Shown one piece after another: positions 36,495 through 45,008 of a stretch of 64,000 nucleotides of DNA; positions within the stretch are counted from its first letter, which is position 1, and every line of letters begins with the position of its first letter. Both the position numbers and the translations under genes were made by a program. The notes beneath the pieces are model-generated. The model did no database searches. It was not told the DNA's origin and worked only from the letters and a program-made list of their open reading frames with translations. This stretch comes from Paraflavitalea soli (GTDB lineage: Bacteria; Bacteroidota; Bacteroidia; Chitinophagales; Chitinophagaceae), in the NCBI RefSeq assembly GCF_003555545.1, contig NZ_CP032157.1:3538546-3602545 (forward strand), written 5' to 3'.

Positions 36495-37277
36495 ATGCTA
36501 AAATTCTACCTGTTACCGGTCACCGCCGGCCTATTGTTATTGATTACCTCCTCCTGCCAGAAACGACATGATCCCAACAATGGCACCATCCTTCGACAAA
36601 CAGTAATTGACCGGCCAAGCACCGGAATAGTAGCCACCAACTATGTGTACAATGAAGGACATGACCTGGTGCGGTTACATATGGTGACCAACCCGGGCGA
36701 GCGGAATGAACGCAAGGAAGCGTTGGTGATAGAAATGAACCAGGAAGGCTACCTCCTCAGGTCTTATTATGCAGAGCCAGGCAACAGCGCCTACAATATA
36801 GAAGAATATACCTATCGAAGGAAGCTCCCTGACACCGTTGTGTCGACCATTACTATCTATCGCTTCCTGCCGCCAGCTTATACCCGGCAGGTGATACTGG
36901 ATAAATTGCAACGCGTCATCAGCGACAGTATCCGCACCATTGCCAATGGGGACATAAACTTTTCTACTTATACATGGGATGCAAATGGCAATCTGGCTAT
37001 CCAAAGGACCGGCCTGTTGGTAAACGGGATCCTCAGGGACAGCAGCAAGGTCATTTATACCTACGATACCCGCCGCAATCCCTTGCGGGGCTTCGGCGTA
37101 CCGTATTACCTGGCCACCCGCGATGCTACGGTATTTAATACCGATAATGTACTCACCTGGGATGATGGCCAATTCCGTTATACCTGGCAATACAAGTACA
37201 ATATCAATGACCTGCCCCTGGAGCGGATGCTACCCATTGCCAGTGGCCAAAGGAAACATAGCTTTTATTACCGGTAA
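36495..37277 (+). CDS. Putative lipoprotein of unknown function
   Basis: A 260-residue exported protein with a lipoprotein signal (FYLLPVTAGLLLLITSSC, Cys near 21, followed by QKRHDPNN). The remainder is beta-rich with YD-repeat-like pieces: TNYVYNEGHDLVRLHMVTNP, YTWDANGNLAIQRTG and WQYKYNINDLPLERML. This style of protein is common as Bacteroidota surface lipoproteins. No enzyme motif is seen. Confidence 0.75.
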   Translation: MLKFYLLPVTAGLLLLITSSCQKRHDPNNGTILRQTVIDRPSTGIVATNYVYNEGHDLVRLHMVTNPGERNERKEALVIEMNQEGYLLRSYYAEPGNSAYNIEEYTYRRKLPDTVVSTITIYRFLPPAYTRQVILDKLQRVISDSIRTIANGDINFSTYTWDANGNLAIQRTGLLVNGILRDSSKVIYTYDTRRNPLRGFGVPYYLATRDATVFNTDNVLTWDDGQFRYTWQYKYNINDLPLERMLPIASGQRKHSFYYR

Positions 37278-37491
37278 CTTGTTGGTACACAATGGTCAGC
37301 TGTTTGAAATTGGCTGGGGCGCTGTGACGGACAATATCTACGTTACGGGCAAACTATGGAACAATATTTACCAGGTCAGTTTCCCGCATTAACAATTGAT
37401 CAGGGATAAACGGGCAGGGATAAATTTTTCCCTATCCTCCTGCTGTGCCGGCAGCTGCCGATTTTCTATCTTTATATCAAATAGGCGACCT

Positions 37492-37869
37492 ATGTACGAA
37501 CGCAAAATACCGGAAGACCTGGACTGTGGCATCATCCTTACCATGAAGGTTTTGGGCGGCAAATGGCAACCCTGTATTATCGATGCCATCGACCGCGGCA
37601 TCAGGCGCCCCAGCGAAATGCACCGCTACCTCACTACTGCCAGTGCCAGAGTCATTAACATGCAGTTGAAGGAACTGGAACAATATGGCATTATTTACAA
37701 GAAGATATACAACGGCATACCCCTCAAAGTAGAATATTACCTTACTGCCCTGGGCGAGAGCATACTACCCGTGATCACCGCCATTGATAAGTGGGGGTTA
37801 GCCAACCGGGAACAAATAAAAAGCCGCATCTTGTCCATAGAGGAAGAACAACCAGCAATTGTTGAATAG
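37492..37869 (+). CDS. HxlR-family winged-helix regulator
   Basis: The ATG at 37492 gives 125 residues: MYERKIPEDLDCGI, then the HxlR core VLGGKWQPCIIDAIDRGIRR, PSEMHRYLTTASARVINMQL and KELEQYGIIYKKIYNGIPLK. A conserved Cys near 12 (LDCGI) is the position that senses thiol or electrophile stress in some relatives. The open frame from 37396 adds 32 residues with no similarity and is rejected. The next gene encodes a secreted protein with an imperfectly understood palindrome in front of it. Confidence 0.88.
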   Translation: MYERKIPEDLDCGIILTMKVLGGKWQPCIIDAIDRGIRRPSEMHRYLTTASARVINMQLKELEQYGIIYKKIYNGIPLKVEYYLTALGESILPVITAIDKWGLANREQIKSRILSIEEEQPAIVE

Positions 37870-37952
37870 GGACTTCCAGGCGGCATCCAAAATTCCAGTC
37901 TATACGCTTCATCAAAAAGTAAAACAGATCAATCCCTTTTACAGCAGGCAAC

Positions 37953-37967
37953 GTATATAGTATATAC
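37953..37967. promoter_or_regulatory. 15-bp palindrome GTATATA-G-TATATAC upstream of secreted protein gene
   Basis: Perfect 7-bp arms around one central base, 21 bp before the ATG at 37989 and 84 bp after the HxlR gene. It is a plausible binding site for the neighbouring HxlR dimer, which is inference. The AT-rich sequence could also be part of a promoter. Confidence 0.4.
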
Positions 37968-37988
37968 ATCAACTATAAACAGCTTGCT

Positions 37989-39287
37989 ATGAGGCCGCTC
38001 CTTTCCGCCATTTTGTTGTACCTGGCAACGACCTTTCAGACTATGGGCCAATGTGTACCGCCTGTTCCGCCACCCGTTATTGCCTGCGGCACAGGGACTC
38101 CCCTGGCTGATGGTGTAAGTATCAATGCCGGGCAAACCTACTTTTTTAATGGTGTGGGCGGCTCCTTCTCCAATATCACTGTCAATGGTGGAACCTTATT
38201 GTTGTGCGGTTCTGTGACCATTACGAATGTCAACGTCAACAGTGGTACTGTGGTGATCAATGCCGGAGCTTCCGTAACCTTCAACGGCAATTTCAATGCG
38301 GGCACCAATAATTTCTTTAATGCAGGAACTGTCGTATTCAATCTTAACGTGGCTGTTCAGGGAACCAATACATTTGTATACAATGCGTCTACTGGTTCTA
38401 TAACCATCAATGGAACCCTGGCCGTTTTCAATAGCGGATTGTTCATCAACAACGGTACCGCCATCGCCAACGATATCCTCATCAACAGTGGCGCATCCAT
38501 ATGCCTGGGGCCCAATTCAACCTCACATACTGCCAGTATTACCAATAACCAAACTAATGTGGTGACGGTGCCAACAGGCACGGCTTGTGTAAGCTACAGC
38601 AACAGCTTCACTGGCAATAATCCCATTACAGCTACTTCCAGCTTAAAAATTTGCCAGATGCCCGGCGCCAGTGCGCCGGTGCCTGCAGTGCCAGGCGCCG
38701 CCATCATTACGGCCAACTGTACCTCCTGCTCAAGCTTGTTAAGCGTACTTCCCTTGAAATTACTATCCTTCAAAGGAAGGTACACAACAGAACAGGCTTA
38801 CCTGGAATGGACAACGACCTGGGAAGAGCACCTTCGATCTTTCATTATTGAACACAGTGAGAACGGCCAGGCTTTTAATTCCATTGGCGAAGTAAAGGCA
38901 CACAATCAACCTTCCACCTATACTTTCACCTCACCCATCCACGGTGATGGCTATTACCGGTTGAAAATGGTGGACATCGATGGCAGGTTCACTTTATCTT
39001 CTGTTGTCAGGTTGAAGGCCACTACGACAGGGCTTCAACTCACTATCTTATCCAATCCTGTTACCCAATCCTATGCGGAGGTATCTATCGCAGTAGCAAA
39101 AAGTCAGCTGGGCTACCTGGTGATCATAGACAATATGGGAAGGCCCGTTAAGAAAACACCGGTATCCCTGACAACGGGCACTAATAATTTCCGGCCCGAC
39201 CTCAACGGCATGGGCGCTGGTAATTACTTCCTGTACTTCGAGGGCAAGCTGGATAAAACCAGTCCTGTCCGGCTGGTCAAATTATGA
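37989..39287 (+). CDS. Secreted protein with repetitive beta-helix-like region and type IX secretion-like C-terminus
   Basis: A 432-residue protein. Signal peptide MRPLLSAILLYLATTFQTMG. Residues about 45-190 are Asn/Gly/Thr-rich short repeats (FSNITVNGGTLLLCGSVTIT, NVNVNSGTVVINAGASVTFN) expected to form a parallel beta helix. At about 255-340 lies the Bacteroidota linker LLSFKGRYTTEQAYLEWTTT with YYRLKMVDIDGRF. The last 80 residues (SNPVTQSYAEVSIAV to GNYFLYFEGK) resemble a T9SS type A sorting domain. It is probably an exposed surface or adhesin-like protein. It follows the HxlR regulator. Confidence 0.82.
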   Translation: MRPLLSAILLYLATTFQTMGQCVPPVPPPVIACGTGTPLADGVSINAGQTYFFNGVGGSFSNITVNGGTLLLCGSVTITNVNVNSGTVVINAGASVTFNGNFNAGTNNFFNAGTVVFNLNVAVQGTNTFVYNASTGSITINGTLAVFNSGLFINNGTAIANDILINSGASICLGPNSTSHTASITNNQTNVVTVPTGTACVSYSNSFTGNNPITATSSLKICQMPGASAPVPAVPGAAIITANCTSCSSLLSVLPLKLLSFKGRYTTEQAYLEWTTTWEEHLRSFIIEHSENGQAFNSIGEVKAHNQPSTYTFTSPIHGDGYYRLKMVDIDGRFTLSSVVRLKATTTGLQLTILSNPVTQSYAEVSIAVAKSQLGYLVIIDNMGRPVKKTPVSLTTGTNNFRPDLNGMGAGNYFLYFEGKLDKTSPVRLVKL

Positions 39288-39308
39288 TCCATGGCTATCG
39301 TGGTATGA

Positions 39309-39407
39309 TCAAACAAACTCGCGCAGCTGCCTGGTATGTGCGTCACTGGTCCACCAGTCTTCTACGGAAAAACTGAGGGTATGGTCTCCCCCTATCAAAT
39401 GATCCAT
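39309..39407 (-). CDS. Possible 32-residue small ORF or gene remnant
   Basis: An ATG at 39407 opens a 32-codon frame with a protein-like composition (GGDHTLSFSVEDWWTSDAHT) ending at a TGA at 39309. It lies 11 bp behind the SnoaL-like gene on the same strand. It may be a very small gene or the decayed end of a longer one; no family is recognised. Otherwise nothing is seen in 39288-39418. Confidence 0.25.
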   Translation of the reverse strand: MDHLIGGDHTLSFSVEDWWTSDAHTRQLREFV

Positions 39408-39418
39408 ATGCCTTACGC

Positions 39419-39820
39419 TTATAATTGTTGTATTACCTGCATCACGTCATTGCGGCCCCAGTGCTCTATGTATTGACCGTCCTTCACACGTACGAAATCC
39501 ATCACGTTGAAAGTGACCTTTTTCCCGGTAGGCGCATGTCCCATGATCTCGCCAGTATGCGTGGCATGAAAGGTTTTGCGGGTAGCTACCAGGTCCCCCT
39601 CCGCTATCATATCATGGATCTCGATGCGCAAGCCGGGAAATCCCTTGTGCAGCATGCCAATAAAATGGATCAGTCCGCTTACATCTTTGGCTACGCCGGG
39701 TGCGGCAGTATGGTTCACAAAAGAATCAGCCACCAGCTCTTTCAGCACTTCCACGTTATTCTTCTCCAAAAACTCCCTGTTGAAGCGAAGTACTACCTGC
39801 TTAATATCGTCTGTGGGCAT
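39419..39820 (-). CDS. SnoaL-like ester cyclase-type protein
   Basis: A 133-residue NTF2-fold protein. Family features are VADSFVNHTAAPG, GLIHFIGMLHKGFPGLRIEI, HDMIAEGDLVATRKTFHATH, GKKVTFNVMDFVRVKDGQYI and EHWGRNDVMQVIQQL. Members include polyketide cyclases and many uncharacterised stress-type proteins. The substrate is unknown. It is divergent from the DUF2809 gene. Confidence 0.82.
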   Translation of the reverse strand: MPTDDIKQVVLRFNREFLEKNNVEVLKELVADSFVNHTAAPGVAKDVSGLIHFIGMLHKGFPGLRIEIHDMIAEGDLVATRKTFHATHTGEIMGHAPTGKKVTFNVMDFVRVKDGQYIEHWGRNDVMQVIQQL

Positions 39821-39944
39821 AAGTATAGATTTTGTATTTTCCCTGCAAAGGTGAATAATTTTGAGTTAACCGTTTGTAAACGGCCATGTAATCATAGATT
39901 TACTTTTATTATTTTGCAAGCGACCTACACTTATATTATTTCCC

Positions 39945-40349
39945 ATGTTCCAATTCAATAAAAGATATTTCCTCCTGGCGCTGCTGCTTTTTGTAATAGA
40001 AGTGCTTATCGCACTGTATGCACATGACCCGATTGTGCGTCCCTATGTGGGGGATGTGCTGGTGGTAATCCTGCTGTATTGCCTGGTAAAGTCTTTTTTG
40101 AAAACGCCGGTAGTCCCAACGGCCATCGCGGTATTACTCTTTGCTTACCTCATAGAAACCTTACAATACTTTCAGATTGGGCATCGCCTTGGACTTGAGC
40201 ATTCTCAAGTGGCCATGACCATTATTGGCAATTACTTTCAATGGATCGACCTGATCGCTTATACAGCAGGGGGCGCTATCGTACTATTCATTGAAACAAG
40301 AAGAGCAGGGAATCGGGTACGCGGGCAGGCTGGCGGCTCCGATCACTGA
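39945..40349 (+). CDS. DUF2809 membrane protein
   Basis: A 134-residue protein with about four hydrophobic segments. The core FNKRYFLLALLLFVIEVLIA, IRPYVGDVLVVILLYCLVKS-like VRPYVGDVLVVILLYCLV, and NYFQWIDLIAYTAGGAIVLF fits DUF2809. The function of the family is unknown. Confidence 0.82.
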   Translation: MFQFNKRYFLLALLLFVIEVLIALYAHDPIVRPYVGDVLVVILLYCLVKSFLKTPVVPTAIAVLLFAYLIETLQYFQIGHRLGLEHSQVAMTIIGNYFQWIDLIAYTAGGAIVLFIETRRAGNRVRGQAGGSDH

Positions 40350-40471
40350 TGTATTTCTTTTATGCTTATCTTTATGGCCTTCCAACCACTCAACCTGCCG
40401 GAGCGCTCTGCTGCGCAGGCCCCACTTACAATTATTCATTTATTCCACTGTTTTAAACAAGCCATCAAAAC

Positions 40472-41263
40472 ATGAAAAGTATTGTTTGTATCCGTATCGT
40501 CTTAGCCGGACTGCTATCATTATCCGGCATTTATTCTGTGCAAGCCCAATCTACACCAGAAGAATTGAGCAAAGTGATCCTCCAAAAAGACAGTCTCTTC
40601 TGGAAAGGTTATAATGATTGTGACACCTCCCTCACAGGCCAGTTCCTGGCAGCAGAAATAGAATTCTTCCACGACAAGGGAGGCATTACCAAGGGAAGGC
40701 AGGCCATGCAGGAAAGCCTTAAAAAGAACTTGTGCAGCGACAACAATTACCGGTTAAGAAGGGAAGCCATACCAGGCACTGTAAAAGTATATCCCCTTGC
40801 CAAAAACAACGAGATCTATGGCGCCATTATGGTGGGTGAGCACTACTTCTACGTCACTAAAAACGGCAAACCTGAATTCCGGGATGGCCATGCCAGCTTC
40901 AATCACCTGTGGTTAAAGAAGGATGGAGAATGGAAAATGGAGCGCATCCTGAGCTATGATCACCATGAAGCGGCTCCTGATGCCAAAACACCCATTAAAC
41001 TACCTGCTGCTGTGCTTCGCCAATATGCGGGCCTGTACAAAGGTCCACAAACAGATAGCCTGCTGATCCGCGACGAAAAGGGAGTCCTCGTGATGATCTC
41101 CAGGAATAAAAAGACCACTATCTATCCCGAATCGGCCAATACGTTCTTTATGAAAGAGCGCCCCATTGTTTTTGAATTCATCCGCGACACTAAGAAAAAA
41201 GTAACCAGCCTACGGGTAATGGAACATGGGGCATTGGCGGAGGAATTGACGCTGGTGAAGTAA
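40472..41263 (+). CDS. Exported NTF2-like (DUF4440) protein with a C-terminal beta domain
   Basis: A 263-residue protein. Signal peptide MKSIVCIRIVLAGLLSLSGI ending near SVQAQ. Residues about 30-170 form an NTF2-like DUF4440 domain (LQKDSLFWKGYNDCDTSLTG, FNHLWLKKDGEWKMERILSY). The remaining 80 residues (AVLRQYAGLYKGPQTDSLLI) resemble the small beta domain often fused to beta-lactamase-like proteins. It ends 12 bp from the convergent SRPBCC gene. Confidence 0.75.
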   Translation: MKSIVCIRIVLAGLLSLSGIYSVQAQSTPEELSKVILQKDSLFWKGYNDCDTSLTGQFLAAEIEFFHDKGGITKGRQAMQESLKKNLCSDNNYRLRREAIPGTVKVYPLAKNNEIYGAIMVGEHYFYVTKNGKPEFRDGHASFNHLWLKKDGEWKMERILSYDHHEAAPDAKTPIKLPAAVLRQYAGLYKGPQTDSLLIRDEKGVLVMISRNKKTTIYPESANTFFMKERPIVFEFIRDTKKKVTSLRVMEHGALAEELTLVK

Positions 41264-41275
41264 AATGACGCCCAC

Positions 41276-41689
41276 TCAATCCGCTTCCGCGATATTCCGG
41301 AGTGCCACCAGGATACCCTTCAGTGATTGTGGCGCAAAGACCTGTGGACGGTTGTCTTCGTGTATAATTTGAATATGTGTGATGCCGTCTTGCTGTGTGA
41401 GCACATAACTGGTGATGGTATAGTTTTCTATTTTGTCTTCCTGGTTGGGCCTCGGTGTAAATAAATTGTATTTGACCAGTTCATTGGGGCGCAGGTCCAA
41501 GATGGTGCCCCATTGCTCCAACATTTTCCCCTCGTATTCTGCACTGAAACGGATGGCGCCTCCTACCTGCCAGTCGGTGGTCAACAACTTTCCATATTGC
41601 CATTGCTTTACCAGTTCGGGTTGTGTAAGCGCATCAAAAACTTTGGAAGCAGGTGCTTTTATATTAATGTTGGATGTATAGGTGGCCAT
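41276..41689 (-). CDS. SRPBCC/AHSA1 domain protein
   Basis: The ATG at 41689 gives 137 residues starting MATYTSNINIKAPASKVFDA. LTQPELVKQWQYG, VGGAIRFSAEYEGKMLEQWG and ILDLRPNELVKYNLF are typical of the AHSA1-like START fold, which binds hydrophobic ligands. The longer frame from 41734 adds 15 residues of no similarity. No partner gene indicates a substrate. Confidence 0.82.
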   Translation of the reverse strand: MATYTSNINIKAPASKVFDALTQPELVKQWQYGKLLTTDWQVGGAIRFSAEYEGKMLEQWGTILDLRPNELVKYNLFTPRPNQEDKIENYTITSYVLTQQDGITHIQIIHEDNRPQVFAPQSLKGILVALRNIAEAD

Positions 41690-41830
41690 GGGTAAATATG
41701 ATTGATCGATTTTGCTAAGATTCTTTCCAGACAAAGCAGATCTACAATTCTTTGCTTCAATTGTTCACCCATTTGGAAGAAAAGAGGGTCGCTCACCAAA
41801 ATTTCCTGAGCCTTATTTAAAAGCGTCTCG

Positions 41831-41845
41831 CTATTCACTATTCAC
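41831..41845. repeat. TATTCAC tandem word at the histidine kinase stop
   Basis: CTATTCACTATTCAC lies directly beyond the histidine kinase stop. Its complement GTGAATAGTGAATAG belongs to the same word family as the tandem 14-mer at 46270-46297. Confidence 0.45.
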
Positions 41846-41846
41846 A

Positions 41847-43193
41847 TTAAAATTGCAACACAAACGCAGTACCCTCGCCTTCTACCGAGTTTACGTGGAT
41901 ATGACCGCGATGCAGCATCATGATCTGCTTACACAAACTAAGACCAATACCGCTGCCGCTCTTTTTGGTACTGAAAAAAGGAATGAAGATCTTATCGATG
42001 AGTTCTTCCGGCATACCGATGCCGTTATCGGCCACCTTGATCACCGTTTTACGGTTGGAGGCCAGGTAAGAAGATAAAATAATTCTTGGTTCGGCCTGGT
42101 CCTTCACTGCTTCCATGGCATTCACCACCAGGTTGATGAGCACCTGTTCTACCAGGCTGGTATCAGCTTCCAGCATGAGGTCGGGATCTTTGAGGATGAT
42201 CTCCATCTCGATGTTCTTCTGGCTCAGCGTAGGTTCCATCAGTTGGTGCAGGTTCTCAAACAGGTCGCGCACATACACTTTCTTTACATTAGGCGCCGTG
42301 ATCTTATTGAGGTTACGGTAGGTCTCTGCAAACTTCAGCAGGCCTTCACTCCTTCTCTTGATGGTATCAATGCCCAATTCAAGATCTTCCAGCTGACCAC
42401 CCCGGTTATCCATCGACCCCACGGATTCCTGCAAACGCAGTTTCAAAGTAGCCGCCAGGGAAGAAATAGGCGCAATAGAATTCATGATCTCATGGGTCAT
42501 TACACTCAACAGCTTTTGCCAGGCCTTGGATTCTGTTTCATCCAATGCCTCATTCACATTCTGAAAAGCAATGAGTTTATACTTGATCCCTTCGGTTTGA
42601 AAGGCGGTAGCTGAGAGCAATATCTTCACTGCATTTTTATCCGGGTGGGCCGTAGCGATCTTGCTATCACCGGGTTTTAAGATGAGCACCTGCCGGTATA
42701 GATCACCATCGCGCTTGGATAAGGAGTGAATGGTCTTGAGGTAAGGCAAGGCCAACATCCTTTTTAATGCCTCATTCATCCACACCACTTCTCCCCCATC
42801 CTCCTTGAACATCAGGATACCGGTATCGATCAGTTCCAGTATTTTTTGCAGGTACTGGTATTGTGTCTCCTTTTCTTTACTGATCACTTTGAAGGTGGAG
42901 TTGATCTCATTAAACCCTTTCCGGAGAGGCTGTAACTCCACCGGAGCATGCTTTACATCAAAATAGCGGGAAAAATCACGGTAGTGCACAGACTCTACAA
43001 ACTGGTCCAGCTCATCGTGCGCCTTGCGCTGAAAACGATAAAACTCTATCACCTGGTAAATGATCACCGGCAACATGATCACCAGGTAAATAAACAGCTG
43101 GTTCACGATCAGGAACGCCGTAGCAGTTAAGCTCACCAGCAATAAAAATACCCGGCTCAGTATGCGCCATTCTATATTTCTGAAATCCATCAT
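41847..43193 (-). CDS. Membrane sensor histidine kinase, NtrB-like
   Basis: A 448-residue inner-membrane kinase. Two hydrophobic segments at about 12-50 with almost no periplasmic loop suggest an internal or membrane signal. A HAMP-like and PAS-like region follows ([20 protein letters not shown]). The catalytic core has the H box [16 protein letters not shown] with His234, N box [14 protein letters not shown]1 [11 protein letters not shown] and G2 [13 protein letters not shown]. The gene lies 123 bp behind the NtrC-like regulator on the same strand and should phosphorylate it. It faces the export locus at 45009 across the regulator. Confidence 0.92.
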   Translation of the reverse strand: MMDFRNIEWRILSRVFLLLVSLTATAFLIVNQLFIYLVIMLPVIIYQVIEFYRFQRKAHDELDQFVESVHYRDFSRYFDVKHAPVELQPLRKGFNEINSTFKVISKEKETQYQYLQKILELIDTGILMFKEDGGEVVWMNEALKRMLALPYLKTIHSLSKRDGDLYRQVLILKPGDSKIATAHPDKNAVKILLSATAFQTEGIKYKLIAFQNVNEALDETESKAWQKLLSVMTHEIMNSIAPISSLAATLKLRLQESVGSMDNRGGQLEDLELGIDTIKRRSEGLLKFAETYRNLNKITAPNVKKVYVRDLFENLHQLMEPTLSQKNIEMEIILKDPDLMLEADTSLVEQVLINLVVNAMEAVKDQAEPRIILSSYLASNRKTVIKVADNGIGMPEELIDKIFIPFFSTKKSGSGIGLSLCKQIMMLHRGHIHVNSVEGEGTAFVLQF

Positions 43194-43284
43194 AAATCCG
43201 TTTCGGGTTTAGCGTTCAGCGTTTTGGGTTGCTCCGCAATCTGATCGTCAAAACCGCTATTCATCAGCGACTTCTGACATTCAG

Positions 43285-43316
43285 AACACGAAACACGAGA
43301 CCTCAAACACGAAACA
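43285..43316. repeat. AACACGA word repeat between kinase and regulator genes
   Basis: AACACGAAACACGAGACC and CAAACACGAAACATC form a short degenerate repeat just beyond the regulator stop. The rest of the 123-bp spacer holds TTTAGCGTTCAGCG words. No gene is seen. Confidence 0.45.
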
Positions 43317-44678
43317 TCAAATATCATATTTACTAAGCCTTCTGTACAAAGCTGTTCTCGTTAACCCTAGTTCCTTTGCCGCTTTGGTGATATTGCCATT
43401 GTGCTTCTCGATCACGCGCAGAATGGTATTTTTCTCCACCGAGCTCAGTTTGAGTTCATCGGGCTCCGAATCTACCACAACAGAGGATTCAATGGGCGAA
43501 AAGATGAGGTCACTAGACTGCAATACATTGCCATCGGCCATGATCACCGCCCTTTCGATGGTATATTGAAGTTCGCGAATATTACCGGGATAATGGTATT
43601 GGAGCAACTTATCCATCGCCTTGGTATCAAATTCCAGCACGGGCTTCAGGTATTTATTACTGTAGAGCCGGCTGAAATGTTTGGCCAGCAAAATGATATC
43701 AGTTTCCCGTTTGCGCAAAGGTGGTACCATGATCTCAACGGTATTGATCCGGTAAATAAGGTCTTTCCGGAAACGGTTCTCATTGGCCAGCTCTGCCAGG
43801 GGCACGTTGGTGGCACAGATCAACCTGATATTGATAGGAACGGCATCGTTGGTTCCCAGGCGGGTAACCTGCCGGTTTTGGAGTACGCTCAATAATTTGG
43901 CCTGCTGGTGCAGGGAAATATTGCCGATCTCATCCAGGAACAGGGTGCCGTTGTTGGCTCCTTCAAAGCGTCCCACCCGGTCTTCCCGGGCATCGGTGAA
44001 AGCCCCTTTTTTATGACCAAACAGTTCACTTTCAAACAGGCTTTCCGTCAAAGCGCCTACATCCACCTTTACAAAAGCCTTGTCGGCACGCAGTGATTGC
44101 TGGTGGATAGCCTTGGCTATCAGGTCTTTACCCGTTCCATTCTCCCCCAGGATGAGAATATTGGCATCGGTAGGTGCAATTTTCTCGATCTTATAGAAAA
44201 TATCCTGCATGATCTCCGATTCGCCCAGCAATTCCTTGCCGATGATGGAATCATTATTGATAGACGGGCCGGCAGCGGCCTTACCCGTACCCTTTCTTTT
44301 CAGGGCCTCCTTGATGGTAATGATGAGCTTTTCATTGTGCCAGGGTTTCACCACAAAATCGGCAGCGCCTTCCTTCAGGGAACGCACGGCCAGGTCTATA
44401 TCTCCATAGGCTGTGATCATGATCACAGCCGCTTCAGACTTGAATTCCTTCACTTTATTGAGCCAGAAAAGCCCTTCATTGCCCGTATTAATGGAGCTGG
44501 TGAAGTTCATGTCCAGCAGGATCACGTCAAAAGTTTGTTTGGATAACAGCCATCGCAGGTTTTCGGGGTTCTTTTCTGTCACCACTTCTTTGGCCTCCGT
44601 CTTCAACAACAACCGTACGGCTGTCAAAACATCGGTATCATCATCAATAATTAAAACACTGGCATTTTTAAGTAACAT
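43317..44678 (-). CDS. Sigma-54-dependent response regulator, NtrC family
   Basis: The ATG at 44678 gives 453 residues. The receiver (1-120) has ASVLIIDDDTDVLTAVR and VILLDMNF with phospho-acceptor Asp56. The AAA+ domain (about 155-390) has Walker A LILGENGTGKDLIAKA, SELFGHKKGAFTDA, Walker B GTLFLDEIGN and RKDLIYRINTVEIMVPPLR. The Fis-type HTH closes the protein (NGNITKAAKELGLTRTALYR). The sigma-54 contact loop reads GAFTDA instead of GAFTGA. The frame extends upstream to 44912 but those residues are not family-like. It is divergent from the export locus and probably controls it. Confidence 0.92.
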   Translation of the reverse strand: MLLKNASVLIIDDDTDVLTAVRLLLKTEAKEVVTEKNPENLRWLLSKQTFDVILLDMNFTSSINTGNEGLFWLNKVKEFKSEAAVIMITAYGDIDLAVRSLKEGAADFVVKPWHNEKLIITIKEALKRKGTGKAAAGPSINNDSIIGKELLGESEIMQDIFYKIEKIAPTDANILILGENGTGKDLIAKAIHQQSLRADKAFVKVDVGALTESLFESELFGHKKGAFTDAREDRVGRFEGANNGTLFLDEIGNISLHQQAKLLSVLQNRQVTRLGTNDAVPINIRLICATNVPLAELANENRFRKDLIYRINTVEIMVPPLRKRETDIILLAKHFSRLYSNKYLKPVLEFDTKAMDKLLQYHYPGNIRELQYTIERAVIMADGNVLQSSDLIFSPIESSVVVDSEPDELKLSSVEKNTILRVIEKHNGNITKAAKELGLTRTALYRRLSKYDI

Positions 44679-44724
44679 AATTGGAAAAAATAAATATTGA
44701 GTTGGATGCAACAAAACCCAACTA

Positions 44725-44756
44725 CAATTATACCATAAATACAAAGGCATGGCAAA
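44725..44756 (-). promoter_or_regulatory. Candidate housekeeping promoter of the NtrC-like gene
   Basis: On the minus strand TTTG (44756-44753), a 20-bp spacer and TATAATTG (44732-44725) match the Bacteroidota -33/-7 pattern with one mismatch in the -7 box. It lies 47 bp upstream of the start codon. Confidence 0.5.
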
Positions 44757-44882
44757 CAATTTTTTACGCAAAAAGACGGTCCAAAGCCAACTGTATCGAA
44801 AGCGGACAGTAGTTGTAGCGGTAACGAACAGATTCGTACATATCAGTGGGCTAAGGTTCTGGAAATCATAGGCATTGCATTC

Positions 44883-44896
44883 TGGCACGTTGTTGC
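44883..44896 (+). promoter_or_regulatory. Near-consensus sigma-54 promoter TGGCAC-N4-TTGC
   Basis: TGGCACGTTGTTGC has both sigma-54 elements intact but with a spacer one base shorter than the usual TGGCAC-N5-TTGC. It points toward the adaptor gene at 45009, with a predicted start near 44908. The adjacent NtrC-like activator supports it. The rest of 44757-44882 shows no gene. Confidence 0.5.
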
Positions 44897-44942
44897 TTTC
44901 ATAGTTCGGCAATTAGGTATTTCTCATGTGATTGTTATTGTG

Positions 44943-44978
44943 GTCATCCGGCCATCAGCCAGCCGGATGACTTTTTTT
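44943..44978 (+). terminator. Intrinsic terminator ahead of the export operon (leader attenuator or small RNA end)
   Basis: GTCATCCGGC (44943-44952) pairs perfectly with GCCGGATGAC (44962-44971) across a 9-nt loop, followed by seven T on the plus strand. No plus-strand gene lies upstream, and the only upstream signal is the sigma-54-like box about 50 bp away. The next gene starts 30 bp later. Confidence 0.85.
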
Positions 44979-45008
44979 AAAAAAGCTAAATTCTAAAAAG
45001 TTTATACC

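Noticed and set aside
37123-37392. An 89-codon frame overlapping the lipoprotein end
   Set aside because: It overlaps the lipoprotein in another frame and shows no family or signal; considered chance.
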